Below are positions 50,797-62,422 of a stretch of 64,000 nucleotides of DNA, in pieces. Every line of letters starts with the position of its first letter. Within the stretch, counting starts at the first letter, position 1. A model generated the notes under the pieces. That model was not told the DNA's origin. It ran no database searches and saw only the letters and a list, made by a program, of their open reading frames with translations. This DNA comes from Nephromyces sp. MM_2019 (lineage: Eukaryota > Apicomplexa > Aconoidasida > Nephromycida), in assembly GCA_015657535.1 (NCBI GenBank), contig JADHZB010002101.1, forward strand, positions 1-64,000, read 5' to 3'. The position numbers and the translations under genes were made by a program.

Positions 50797-52251
50797 ATGG
50801 ATACAGTAGAGGAGAAAATCTCTACTTGGCTTGACCAAGAAGAAGTACTTTCGGATGAAGCTTTCAGTACGATAGGTAAGGATGCTGGGAAAGCAATACA
50901 AATGTACCTGAAGATCATAAAAGAAAACGATGACTATTTGGCATATACATTACCTATTGAGCAAGTGGCTGTTGAAGGGGGAGACGCTCCTGCCTCTGTT
51001 GGAGAGGATCAGTCCATGCAAGTTACTGGAAAATTAGCTGAAGCTCTTTTTAAGGTTCACGAACAGACAATGTATTGCATTGCCCAACTGTACGTGAAGA
51101 CTAACCAAGCCAGCTGCCTAAGAGACATGCTCATAGAATATAGAAGTTTCCTCAGCAGGCTACCAAAGGTTAGGACTGCAAAGATCGTGAGGACTTTGAT
51201 TGACTTGCTCGCCCGAATTCCAGGAAGTTCGCAGATGCAAGAAGGCGTCTGCGAAGAATGTATCAGATGGTGCCTTGCTGAGAAGCGAACGTTTCTTCGC
51301 CTGCGAGTGCAGACCCGCCTTGCACTTCTCCATCTGCAGGAAGGAAAGCCTCAAGTAGGCCTTGCGCTGGTGGAAACTCTTCTCCGTGAAGTGAAGAAAC
51401 TTGATGACAAGATGCTGCTAGTTGAGATTCACTTGATTGAGTCACGATTGTACTTCTTAATCAAGAATATTGCACGGTCAAAAGCTGCCCTAACTGCCGC
51501 TCGCACGACTGCCAATTCCATCCACTGCCCCCCCCTCTTGCAAGGTGATATTGACCTGCAAGCTGGAATACTGCATGCGGAAGAGCGGGACTTCAAGACT
51601 TCCTTTTCCTACTTTTTTGAGGCTCACGAGGCGTTCTCCACGATTACCCCTGTATCTTTCGGCCTTCCAACCCGAGTTAAACTTCCAGAAGATCCAAGGG
51701 CATTGCAGGCTTTGAAATACATGATTCTATCCAAGATAATTTGCGGGCAACCGGACGAAGTTACCTCCATTATGTCGGGCAAGCAAGGTTTGAAGTACCA
51801 CGGGAATATTGAGCTTGAGTCCTTGAAGGCTGTAGCAAAGTGCCATAAAAGCCGCTCGCTGCGTATGTTTCAGGATGTGCTTGAGGAATATAGGGAATCT
51901 TTTCTCGCGGACGTATTCCTTCAGTCTCACATTAATGATCTGAATGAGACGTTGCTGGAACAGAATCTCCAGAGGATTTTGGAGCCTTTTTCAAGGGTTG
52001 AAATAAGTCATATCGCACGGCTTATTGAGCTTCCTCTGGAGAAGGTGCAGTCGAAATTGGAGGAGATGATTCTAGATAATAAATTGCGTGGTACGCTAGA
52101 TCAAGGAATCGGTGTTTTGCTTCTATTTGATGATCTTCCTCTACCAAGTTTCTACGAAGATGTGCTGGCGACCATAAGAAATATGTCTGATACCGTTGAT
52201 GTGCTGCATGAAAAGGTCCGGGAGGTTCCGAAAGCATCAGTGAAAGCTTAA
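50797..52251 (+). CDS. RPN6: 26S proteasome lid subunit Rpn6 (PSMD11)
   Basis: A single uninterrupted frame of 484 codons from ATG 50797; the frame is open further up but without an ATG. The N-terminal TPR-like helices carry CRDMLIEYRSFLSRLPKVRT and VCEECIRWCLAEKRTFLRLR. The most conserved Rpn6 stretches follow: REVKKLDDKMLLVEIHLIES and SKAALTAARTTANSIHCPPL. The PCI/winged-helix domain then has EQNLQRILEPFSRVEISHIA and LDNKLRGTLDQGIGVLLLFD. Rpn6 is a scaffold clamping the regulatory particle onto the 20S core of the proteasome. It is longer than the ~420 residues usual in animals, owing to an N-terminal extension and an insertion near residue 290 (SFGLPTRVKLPEDP) before ALQALKYMILSKI. It is intronless, unlike all other genes recognised here, and codon use appears less AT-biased than its flanks. 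Identification is secure. Confidence 0.96.
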   Translation: MDTVEEKISTWLDQEEVLSDEAFSTIGKDAGKAIQMYLKIIKENDDYLAYTLPIEQVAVEGGDAPASVGEDQSMQVTGKLAEALFKVHEQTMYCIAQLYVKTNQASCLRDMLIEYRSFLSRLPKVRTAKIVRTLIDLLARIPGSSQMQEGVCEECIRWCLAEKRTFLRLRVQTRLALLHLQEGKPQVGLALVETLLREVKKLDDKMLLVEIHLIESRLYFLIKNIARSKAALTAARTTANSIHCPPLLQGDIDLQAGILHAEERDFKTSFSYFFEAHEAFSTITPVSFGLPTRVKLPEDPRALQALKYMILSKIICGQPDEVTSIMSGKQGLKYHGNIELESLKAVAKCHKSRSLRMFQDVLEEYRESFLADVFLQSHINDLNETLLEQNLQRILEPFSRVEISHIARLIELPLEKVQSKLEEMILDNKLRGTLDQGIGVLLLFDDLPLPSFYEDVLATIRNMSDTVDVLHEKVREVPKASVKA

Positions 52252-55200
52252 TAGGACGTAATACGAAAATAGAATCTTACTGTTCTATCTAGTTATTATA
52301 ACCTCCACAGCATGAAGCCATATTGTGTTTGAAGAGCCGGCTTGTGGGTTTTTTTTCTACACTCTAGGAATTGGTTGTGATAGATAGTTTACAGCATTTT
52401 GCTTGATGGGCAAATGTTTTATAAGATTTCAAAAAAGTTGCATTATTAATGAATTGCTTCTATTTATTGAGAGGCTCTTTTTTGTGATAAATTTATAATC
52501 TATTCTTTACGAACTTTCGGTGTATTGTGAAAACTATTTCCCGTATTTTTGTATTATTTCGGGTGGTTTTCCGCAATATTCTCAAGTTGGAATATCTTCT
52601 TGTGTAAGATGATGTACTTCGTACATATATGTCTTAACTTGTATGCTATCGAATAGCCAATATCATTATTTAGTTGGGATCTAAACATATTTCTCGCGTG
52701 GCTGCTCATTTTGTGTGCTTTCGAAGTTTCATTTTCTGCCAAAAGTCTCACCAGTTAAGAATGCCTTCATTTTGTCGGACGCCTTTAACTGGAAGCTGCA
52801 CAATTTGAAGCAACCTATAAATTATCTCTCCGAAGAGTACTGAACGTACTTTAATCTGCCCTATACTTCTCGCTGTCTATGGGTTTGCAGACTAATATTC
52901 ATTGCAAATTCTGTTTTCTTCTAATGCAATCTTTACGTAAGGCTTTATGAAATGAAGGTATGATTAATTTTATGCCATAGCGCTTTTAATCTTCATGCAA
53001 ATAGGGCGTTCTTCTTAAGAATTTCCTGTTCCAAAAAAAAAGTTCTGAATAATGAGATTAACAGTTTATGATTGATAATGATTGGAACTTCAGCATAGCA
53101 TACTCTGAGCGTCTCAAAAAACTTGACGGATCATAATCAGATTGCCGTCGTTGCAGTTGATTTTTTGTGTAGGCAGCTCTCCCTCAAATAGCACAGCAAG
53201 CTAGATATGCTGGTTGTAATCGTCTTTAAATGATGCGATTACTACTCGTGTTAAATTTAAGTATATAATTGCGCCTTTTTATGCCTGGTTGAATGACTGA
53301 GCATGATGCTTGCGCATCTTGATAAGTCCAATATCTATATTTTACGCGCCATGGGTTGAGGCTAAGCTGGATTTCAAAGGGCCCCAAATATCTTTACGAC
53401 CCCCCTTACCAGCGAAGATTGACTAAGTGGCAGCCTTACATCCTAATATCAATAGGTTCGGAGTTATGAATCACAACGAAACATCAAAATAGGAATATTT
53501 GTTATATAGACATCCGTTTCCAGGTTTAACTGCAGTTCTGCTTCTGCCTTTACATGGGCTAATTTCCCTGATTCACCTGCAGTTTAGCTGCAGTCATTCG
53601 CCAGCGGGAACTTGTCTTGCCTGTGCTTTGTAAGATTTTATTACCGCGCTACAAGAAATTTATACTGATCAATAACAGGTAAGAGCTTAAAACTGTTGCC
53701 TGTAATCGGTAGAATCGTCTCGCAGCTATGGTAATATTGTATGTTGTGCTTGGATAGTATCCGGCTGGTGAGGTGAGCACGTTAAATGTGGTAGGTGAGA
53801 GTTCCCCGGGAAGAGGAACCTACTCTCTTGCTGCACACATCACTATTGACCAAAGATTCACACACCACAACTCAAGATTAACAATTTCTCGCTAGGTGAA
53901 AGACGCTGGCCTCATGAGTAATCTCCTAGTTTTGTAGAAATATTGTGGTAGATGGTATCATGAAACTTCGTAGTCTTCATGAAAGCATCATGAGAGCCCC
54001 TTGAGAAGTGCCACCACGCCTCAAAGTGGGGAGCGTAACACGTACCTATGGATGATGCTCATGGTATTGTACAATTCCCTACGATTCTGCTGCTTTGATC
54101 TAAATGGAAACGCAAAGCATATACTAGCAGACGTAGCCAATCCTACTTAAAGACTTGATAGTATATTCGCGGCTTCCGCACGATATGCGGAGTCTCACGG
54201 TCCTTTTGGTACATCCGTTTTAACATAATTTAAATGCGCTATCTGTGCTCACACCTCAAACTCAGCTATGCTTCACATGCCTTGTGATGAGAGTAGGTGG
54301 TGGGAAATCCATAAAAAAAGTGGACTTCTTTTAAGCATAGTCCTATCTTTCTTTGAGCAGGTGTATTCATGTTCTCTTGGACAATCTAGATGTTTTTGCA
54401 GTGAAATAATATGACTTTTTTTATCTAGAGATTCAGTGGTAAAAGCTTTGGAGAACTGGTTAAGGGTCCCCTGTCCATCCTATTCAAGGTAAATCGGTCA
54501 TATTCCATGTTTATAAGATTAGAATGTCATCAAATTTGCTTTATGAGTTGTTTTAATTTCACCATTAACTTCAGACAGGCATGAAACTACGCTAAAAAAC
54601 ACCCACCCATTGAACAACTTCGAGGTAATTGAGGTATATTCCTGCCTCCTACCACACGGAAAGACCCTGGTTACAGAGGTAGTATGCAGCCTCGCCTTTA
54701 TTACAGCTCCGACTATTATTGCAGCAGTTTGGCCCTGGCACTGCTTGTATCACAATGTTTTCAAAACTTTGGGGATTAGGCATATCCTAAAATGTACTGT
54801 TGCAATATTGCCTATTATGTATATGATTCGTTGGAATGTATACTTTTGTCTGCATCGGTGACCTTGTATTATCACTCAAGGATACTGATTTGTATGGTAT
54901 TTTATCCACTTCAAATATATACTAGAGTGTTATGTTAGTATATTCAAGTTTGAGCGTTTAGAGATTTACCCCGCAGCGTAACGCCAAGTAGAACAGTGTC
55001 TAACTTTGTGTTTGACATCTAGGCAATTATTACTGACATTATAACAAGCATCATTCGGTGTTTTCAATAATCAATAATGCCTCGATTTAGCTCCTTCGGC
55101 ATTTTCGTGATGAAAGTACCTGGAACGAAGAAGAATATTATTAAATATGTAAATCACGAGTGTGACACCGAGTTCCACAGTACATCCATAGGTTATTACA

Positions 55201-56199
55201 CACATTGGCGAGCACGACACGCTTTTTCATATCCAAAAGGTATGGGGCAAGAGCCACCAAGTTTCTTGCCATTTCATGTATATCATTGATTCTTCTAATA
55301 ACGATATATGGCATCCCTAATGTGCGTGTTGTTAATATTTGATCCATGGCTAGCTAACTTAGATTCGCATCGTCGCTCAATATCAAATCATTTTTTGTAG
55401 CGAAAATGAGGATATATTGTATAGCCGAGGGCTTTTTGGAGGTTCTAAAGGCTATTTGTCAGTTCAGCAGGAGCTAGTCGAGCCATGGTCGCCCACTGTA
55501 GCTCTACCTCTGCTCTCGCGTGCGTTGCCGCCTGACCTGTAGTACCCTTTTTGATTTATGGTAATAAGACCATAAAAAAAGTAAAATAACGTCCAAGTGG
55601 ATGCAGAAAATCAACGTGGAGTGTCTTATGCTGCTGCTATCCATGGTGTTTACTATAAAACATTGCCGGTTTTTTCCTGGGTCATCTTGCTACGAAGCGC
55701 TTAAATAATAAACCCTTTTGCGATTATGAGGACTTGATATATCAAAACTTTTTTTTGTTCTCACATCCAAAACGAGATTTGAGAAGACTCTCTAGGATTG
55801 AAAAGCCATGAGATAAAGCGGCTTTAAACAGCAGAATCAATTTTTTCTACTAATGACGAAAGCTCAAAGCCGCATAGGTGAGGACCATGTAGTCATTTTC
55901 ATAAGCTAACATTGTATAATATATGTAATGTGGCTGCATCATAGAAAACCCAAAGCACATTGATTTCATGATTAGGCACAAAAGTGGAAATATGAGTAAA
56001 GTTAGCCAAGAGGCACATTCTTCGAGGTTGTGCTAAAGCATATACAGAAAATTTACAATATCAAGGTTTGTATATATACACCACAGTCATCCATAAAGAA
56101 GATTGGGCACGCATGTTTCACAGCCATTTTGGGTGTCCAGTCTATCTTATACTGAACAAGTTTGAACTCAACTATGATTATGTCCTGTCCATCTTTTAG
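52252..56199. other. Spacer and possible exons of an unrecognised plus-strand gene
   Basis: Mostly AT-rich. A possible exon is 54431-54491 (SGKSFGELVKGPLSILFK, donor AAG|GTAAAT). If real it may belong with the exon at 56200-56483. Other plus frames (54610-54861, 55077-55289) are unsupported. A G/C-richer stretch lies around 53760-54080. Confidence 0.3.
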
Positions 56200-56483
56200 G
56201 GAATTTACCTGAATTCAAACTTGATGTAGAGGCGCCACGAGAGGACTTGGTACTGTGCAATACTTTGTCTTGCGAAGTATACTTTAGCTTTGATATACTT
56301 CCGATTAATATTTCACACCTGGAGTTGCATTCCAAACAGCTACATAAACTTGTTTCCCTCGTACCGTCAAATAACAGCAGTAACAAGCCATTACATATTT
56401 TAGCCTTGTCTCAAGTGGATGCAGCAACGAGCCAAGTGATTCAATCCGAATCCGAAAGAGCAGAAGCTTTGCAGTCCTTTTGA
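56200..56483 (+). CDS. Last exon of an unrecognised plus-strand gene
   Basis: After acceptor CTTTTAG a 2-base entry leads into 93 codons ending TGA at 56481-56483. It includes LPEFKLDVEAPREDLVLCNT, then LELHSKQLHKLVSLVPSNN and a Ser/Glu-rich end (SQVIQSESERAEALQSF). Composition is that of a normal soluble protein. The family is not recognised and upstream exons were not established. Its stop lies only 89 bases before the Vta1 start codon. Confidence 0.4.
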
Positions 56484-56572
56484 AGCTCTCAAGTTGTACG
56501 CGCGTCATATAAGGAAAATATTAATATATCTTGCTCTCGAATGTGTTTGCTGAGGAGCGACGCAACGAAATA

Positions 56573-59500
56573 ATGGAGGGCAGCGAGGCAGCACTGCCGC
56601 TGGAGGCAGTCGAGGTATTTAGGTTTCCATGAGTTTTTTATGTCTAGGGCCACTTAAATAGATTTCAATAGAACTTGCTGTGCTCCTTTGAAATTCAGCG
56701 AAGACCATTTGTGTGTCGTGCACACCACGATATCACATAAGATTCCACGGTATAGACACAAACCATTTTTTTTTCTTCAGAACTCTTATAGAAAGAATGC
56801 AGTCGAAGCTGGCAAGGAGTTGCTTTACATTATTCCTTACTCACTTCGTGCCGATGAACTGGAAGAATGTTTGCCTATAGGTAAGCTTCAGGCATAATAT
56901 GTGATTGCTACTTATGGCACCAATCTTCCAATGCTTTCCGCCTAACAGCCTAGGAGCTAAATGGTGTAACACCTTTAACAAAGCACTGAAATAGCTACCA
57001 AATAGACGCTACAATTACGCTAAAAAATGTCTTTGAAAAGAAAAAGTAGTTCTCTCGAGTCGCTAGCAATGTGCGCATTTCGGTCTTGCATGGTAACGAC
57101 TTGAAGCCATAATAAAGCACAATTTATATTACGGCTTGTAACGCGTGAGAACCTCGGCAACTAAGTTTGCTTCTCGCCGATTTTTGCCTTTCTATGGCGG
57201 TTACAAAACCTAGTTTTCCCTATCGTATTGATGTGATTTTTATCGTTTGAAAAAAATTTTTAATGACTATTAAAATAGGGTCGGAAGTAACACCTTACAT
57301 GTCGTTTAACTTCGCGACCAGACAAATTTTTTATACACAATTGATATTTCCCCGGCTGAGGGAAGTAAATAAAACGGTTTGTCGCAAGAGTGATGCTAAT
57401 GGGTAGTTTTTTAAGGTAATATGCTGCGCACTTGCAGGTCCAAATCCGCATAGAAGCTGGGAAAATAAAAAGATGGATCAAAATTTTGTAAAAGTATCTT
57501 CACTAGCAATAAACCGTTCTTATGGGTTGCGCATAAATTTCACAAAAAAAAAGTTTAGCGCTGCAATGTAAGAAATCAATATGTTTCAGAGCCTATTCAT
57601 TTTTTTTATCTTATAGTAAGGCTTATATTTCTGCTCATATTTTTTCAAACTAGTTTGAATGCGCTTTCCGCAGGCTTTTAAAAGAACGTTTGTAGCAGCT
57701 CCTTTCAGGGTTTTCTCATACCATATTTCGCTACTTTTTAAACTGTTATGATTAAGGTCTTAGCTCTTGCTAAAAAGAAGGCTACTGTAATGTTGCTCAA
57801 TTTATGCCTAATCTTTATCTTCTCAATTTCTTGGTCAGACTGCTAGTACGACTAGTTAGCAGCTGCTAAATGATTTTGATCAGAGGCTATACGGATTTTC
57901 TGTTTGCTTTCTCATGTCCATTACTATTAAACATAGCGCTACATCTTGTAGTTAGGGTTTAATTTGCAGCTAAGCTGTGGTTTTTTTGTAAATTATAGAG
58001 TGCTAGACTAAGTTGCTGCTTTAGTTTTTCGGAGTTTTGCATTCACCACGATAGGGTCAATAATCTATGCATTTACTGAATGCTTTTTACAGCTTCTTTC
58101 TACCTGAGACAGTTTGCAATAGATGCTCTCTTGAAATTACCATTGTCAGGCAGTGACACAGGTGGGATTCAAAGTTTGGTATAGCTTGTTAATGCCTTTC
58201 ATATAGTGACCTAATTTTAAGCTGCAGGGTCCTATAATTGCTTTAAATAAAGACTTATAGTTTTTTATACTTCATGCCATCACATGTGCTTATTATTTTT
58301 AAATCGTATGTCACTTTTTATGCCTAGAACTCGAATTTACTCATGTGAACGCGGCATGGTAAAATTTAAATCTGGTAAGGTTTTTTATCACACCGATATT
58401 TTTCAGAGATAGACCAGTCGCAAAAGCGTGGTTGAGTATAATGTAAAGCACAGTGATTATGACTAGGCGAAATGCTTATATTATTACACTGAATTTATTA
58501 GAGGTAATTGCACTTTCCTCATTTTTTTTTTAATCAAGAAAGCATATGATATATTCAAGACTGCAATGTTTTTCAGCCTTTCATACTTTGAAGAGCACTA
58601 TTAGGCATGAATTAGAAAAAGCTGAGCATTTTAAGCTGCTACACGGGAACAACTTGGATAAGGGTACCTACAAGAGCATTTGCTTTGGTGAGCTAATTAA
58701 TAGTGGACGTATTATAATTAGTAATTTTTATGGATACATTGGCACCACTTTCCTGTTTCATGAATCCTGTTCAACTCCGTGTCGTGCATGGTTATCCTAT
58801 GACTGCTTGACGCTTGACATTAGTCCCTTTTTCTAAAAGCATAATGTATGAAATGTCCTCTGTAGGACGAAGTACCAGTCTCCGCGTCATAAGATTTCGC
58901 GGATGAGTAGATTTTTTTCATGGTGAATGCATAGTTATATTGAATAGTGGTGCATATCACTGCAATGACAATTAAAAAGCATATCATCACTTCCATAAGT
59001 TACATGCAGCTGGAAAATTAATTTTATTGAAGTACCGGATGTCATGTATGAGCCAGGTTCTGTCAGGCCTGTTATCTTGCTCAATTTACTGTGAATTCAA
59101 ATACTATGAAATATTTCCAGGAGCAAAACTTTGCTTGATGCGGTAATTATTGCGAATTGCAGAATTTTTAGTAGCTTCCCAAGAAATGTATGATTCCGGA
59201 AAATCCATCTTCAAGGCTGCGGAGCTTTTTTATTATTGCGCGCTTTTTTTTGATGTTCTTGCTGATTTGTACGTTTCCGACGAGACAGTGTTTGAGAATA
59301 GGTATGTGCCTCTTATATTTCTTCTCTGTTGTTGAAAATAATTTCTTAGTAACATTTTTTTGAGCTATTACAATGAATGGCAAACTCTATTAGCTATTCT
59401 AGTGCAGCTGCATCTATACGCTGTCCCTGGGGGCCTAGTCAATTGCTACCGCTTCAGTCCCCATTAATTACTCAGGAAATACTCTAAATGGATGGCGACA

Positions 59501-60498
59501 ACTTTGTACAAGAGCCTTCCTAGCAGAGAACCATCGCTTCAGCGTACAGGCAACTTAGCAAGAAACATAATCGAAACTTGCGAGGACGAGTATATTCCAC
59601 AGGACGTCGATAGAGTTAGTTCTTGTTATGCAATTTCTTAGCAAACTTTTTGATGACTGTAGCATGCGCAGTACTAAGAATGATTAATTTTACATCCTTG
59701 ATATGTTTTGCTTTAGGCAACGACTGTGCCCTCCAAAGATGCAGTCCTTGAGGCAGGTAAATCCTCTCATGGCTTTTTATTGCAGCTTAATTCCAAGCAT
59801 CACTCCTTTTGGCGCACAAACTAGCTCCTCATTGAGAGAAGCGGTTTTGTGACAGATATCCTTAGTTACCGTATTTACCGCGATTTTTTTTCGTAGAACA
59901 CAAGCACTTAATGGTATGCTCTGTAAAATCACCGGTGCATTGATACGTTTTAATATGGGCTTATAGAAAGGCTCCACCGCTGTTGCAACACAACGCACCC
60001 TTTTACAAACGCCGCAAATGACAAACGCTGGCCGGGCTATCTCTACTTGATGTGAATTTTATCATGTGTCAAAGTCTCCAACATAAGATGACTACTGTCA
60101 TACCACTTGCCATGCACTGCTTGAATCTTTTAAAGAATTTTTTCCGTGCATTTTCTTAATGAGTTCTCGTAACTTCCCATAAAGCAGGCAATAATGTAGA
60201 AGATCCCGTATTTTCTTCAAATGATGACCACCTTTCACTGGCCATCCAACAAAGCCAATTTGCCTCCAGTGGTAAGTAATTAATTGCATTTCAGCATATG
60301 CATAAGTGAAATTTGCACAATGGAATTTGCAAGTTGCTTTCACCAAATTTTACAGCCCTCATTCAAGGCGACGTATCATCCGGAAGGAAATATTTGAATT
60401 TAGCACTGAGTAGCCTTGAAGGGATTATAGACACCACTTCCGTCAGCGAGCCCCCTACTGATCCGTATGATGAGCGGACAAGTGAGGCGAAATGCTGA
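56573..60498 (+). CDS. VTA1: Vta1/LIP5-like ESCRT-III/Vps4 cofactor
   Basis: Eight exons (56573-56614, 56781-56880, 58577-58663, 59163-59301, 59476-59614, 59717-59756, 60188-60271, 60356-60498) close in phase into 257 residues. The N-terminal MIT-like helical half includes NAVEAGKELLYIIPYSLRAD and EFLVASQEMYDSGKSIFKAA. Next comes the diagnostic block DVLADLYVSDETVFENRKYS followed by KWMATTLYKSL, the counterpart of the RKYAKWKATYI motif of Vta1/LIP5. A variable acidic linker leads to a C-terminal helical hairpin (SSGRKYLNLALSSLEGII) that matches the Vta1 dimerisation domain. Vta1 binds and stimulates the AAA ATPase Vps4 during ESCRT-III disassembly at endosomes. The protein is a little shorter than human VTA1 (307), the linker being reduced. 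The start ATG opens a short acidic exon (MEGSEAALPLEAVE). The longest intron, between exons 2 and 3, is about 1.7 kb. Confidence 0.88.
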
Positions 60499-62422
60499 AC
60501 TATACCACTTTGCTCCCCCAAATATCACGAGCACTATATGCCTCGCTCATAAATGGTGCTGTCAGAGAGAGTAACACCGAAGAAGCTTACCCATGTACGC
60601 CCGCCGAAAGCGGGGTATCTTGCAAAGCTTGGATAACCCTACAACGGGGTAACCCTCGAGGTACCGTGTCGAAGCAAGGGAGCTACATTCACCGGCTTCT
60701 GCCACACAACGGGGTACGGAAAACCCCCATACATTGTAAGGAGTTTCATTGCAGTGGCACAAACACCGCGTCATGCTAAACAACGTTGCCTAGGACTGGC
60801 TTCACGGCATGAAATTCTCCAGGCTCTAACCTCTTGTCTACTTCACTATTGCAGCCCTATCGCCAAGCCACCAATCTGCCACAAAATTAGACTCTATTAC
60901 TCTGTAGTTTACCTGCTAACCTTAACCACTACTTTGATACGGTGGTGAAACAGTTTCATAATGCTCTGCTATAACATGCTTCCTGGGTGAGCCTGGCATA
61001 ATCTTGCCGATTTGGCCATAATACGTACCGTTTCCGTGTACGCACAATAGCAGTTTTCCATTTGCGAGTACTTATGCCAGCCTTGCTGCCTAATTAACAT
61101 GACACAACACGCCCATCACTCTTCGAGAGCGACGCGAGAGGGATTCTCTGCCCCAGGCACACTGCACAGCAGGTAACGGCTACCATCAGGGCGCCGCACA
61201 CTCCGGAAAAGCTACGCCCAAAGCCACGGAGAGAGTAATCCTAATGCTGACCTAAGGACGCCACCCCAGATACTCTGCTGCCTTGGCCTCGTCGCTACTG
61301 CAGGTCACACACTTCTGCACAAGGAACCCCCTTCGCGGGTCACACTTCACCTCGCCAGGCCCAACCCTTCATAACGGGCTGGCCTCTTGGCGAACATTGT
61401 CACAAAAATTAAGCTAGCACGAACCGTTCCCTACAACTCTAGCAACATTTCAATACACTGCTGAATGAACAATCCACACTAAAAAGCTTCGACCATCATA
61501 TCAAAAGCGGCTAGCGTGCAGTAGGGACGCCGCCGTCCAAGCTTGTTAGTGGCTTGAGGTGTTCTTAGTCGCTCCGGGTATTCCAATACTGATTTACTCT
61601 ACACGATGTAGGTATTTGGTTGAGCTCGAACACTCACGGCACAACCGCCAGGTAGCAACAAACTCAAACGCTCTTCACCAGGTGCGCTCCTCGCGCCAGT
61701 ATTTCATGCATGCTCCGCATCATGTCATTGCCAGAGATTTAACGTACTCGCATGACTTACGAGTTGCCAACATGTACCCACTTTGACATGCCAACATTTC
61801 CATACCTCCACTGCGTAACATACAGTAGTAACTTTACACAACCGATACTTCCCAGGAGCACCAAGGGCTAGCTCAGATTGCTGCTACATTTGAAACCACG
61901 TTAAACAGCTGTAACATACCAATAAAATAAGCGGAAACCACACGTTTTAATCAACAAGAATCCCCAGCAGCTAAACAATAATAAAGAATAAATTACCCCA
62001 GACTGCAACGATACTTCAGGTTCCTAATCTTACCCAATTTTTCAGACAAGTTAATGTCTGCACCGAGTGAAGTTTCACACTTCAATAGTAGAGAACTAGA
62101 CAGCAACAATTTTTAAAAATACTTAGAATTTAACAAGGAGATATCGCCCAGCATGCTGCTGAGCCCACAACTGTGTTAAGAAGCTGTACCTTATCGATGC
62201 AATAACAAAAATCACCAGAAGCCGGCAACCCCACGAACAAATCATAGCCAAGGGGTAATAACAGTTATTTCAATGCAAAAAAAGCACTAGATCGTAGGTA
62301 GCACGATATAAAAGCTTGATACTGATTTAAAGAGCACAAATTCTCCTGTCTTCAGCAGTTTTCAACTCGCCCGATACGTAATGTGATTCAACGAGGCAAC
62401 TTCATCATGTCAAAGCCTCCCA
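60499..62422. other. GC-richer convergent spacer
   Basis: Between the Vta1 stop and the allantoicase stop. From about 60560 to 61750 base composition is markedly less AT-rich than the flanks. The motif ACAACGGGGTA occurs twice (about 60640 and 60708), each followed by AC or CG. Open frames are short and conflicting on both strands. I see no supported gene; a structured RNA or decayed gene is possible. Confidence 0.4.

Noticed and set aside
61080..61400. Possible SRP or other known structural RNA on the minus strand
   Set aside because: A fragment resembling the SRP domain IV motif is incomplete and no supporting helix could be traced by eye.
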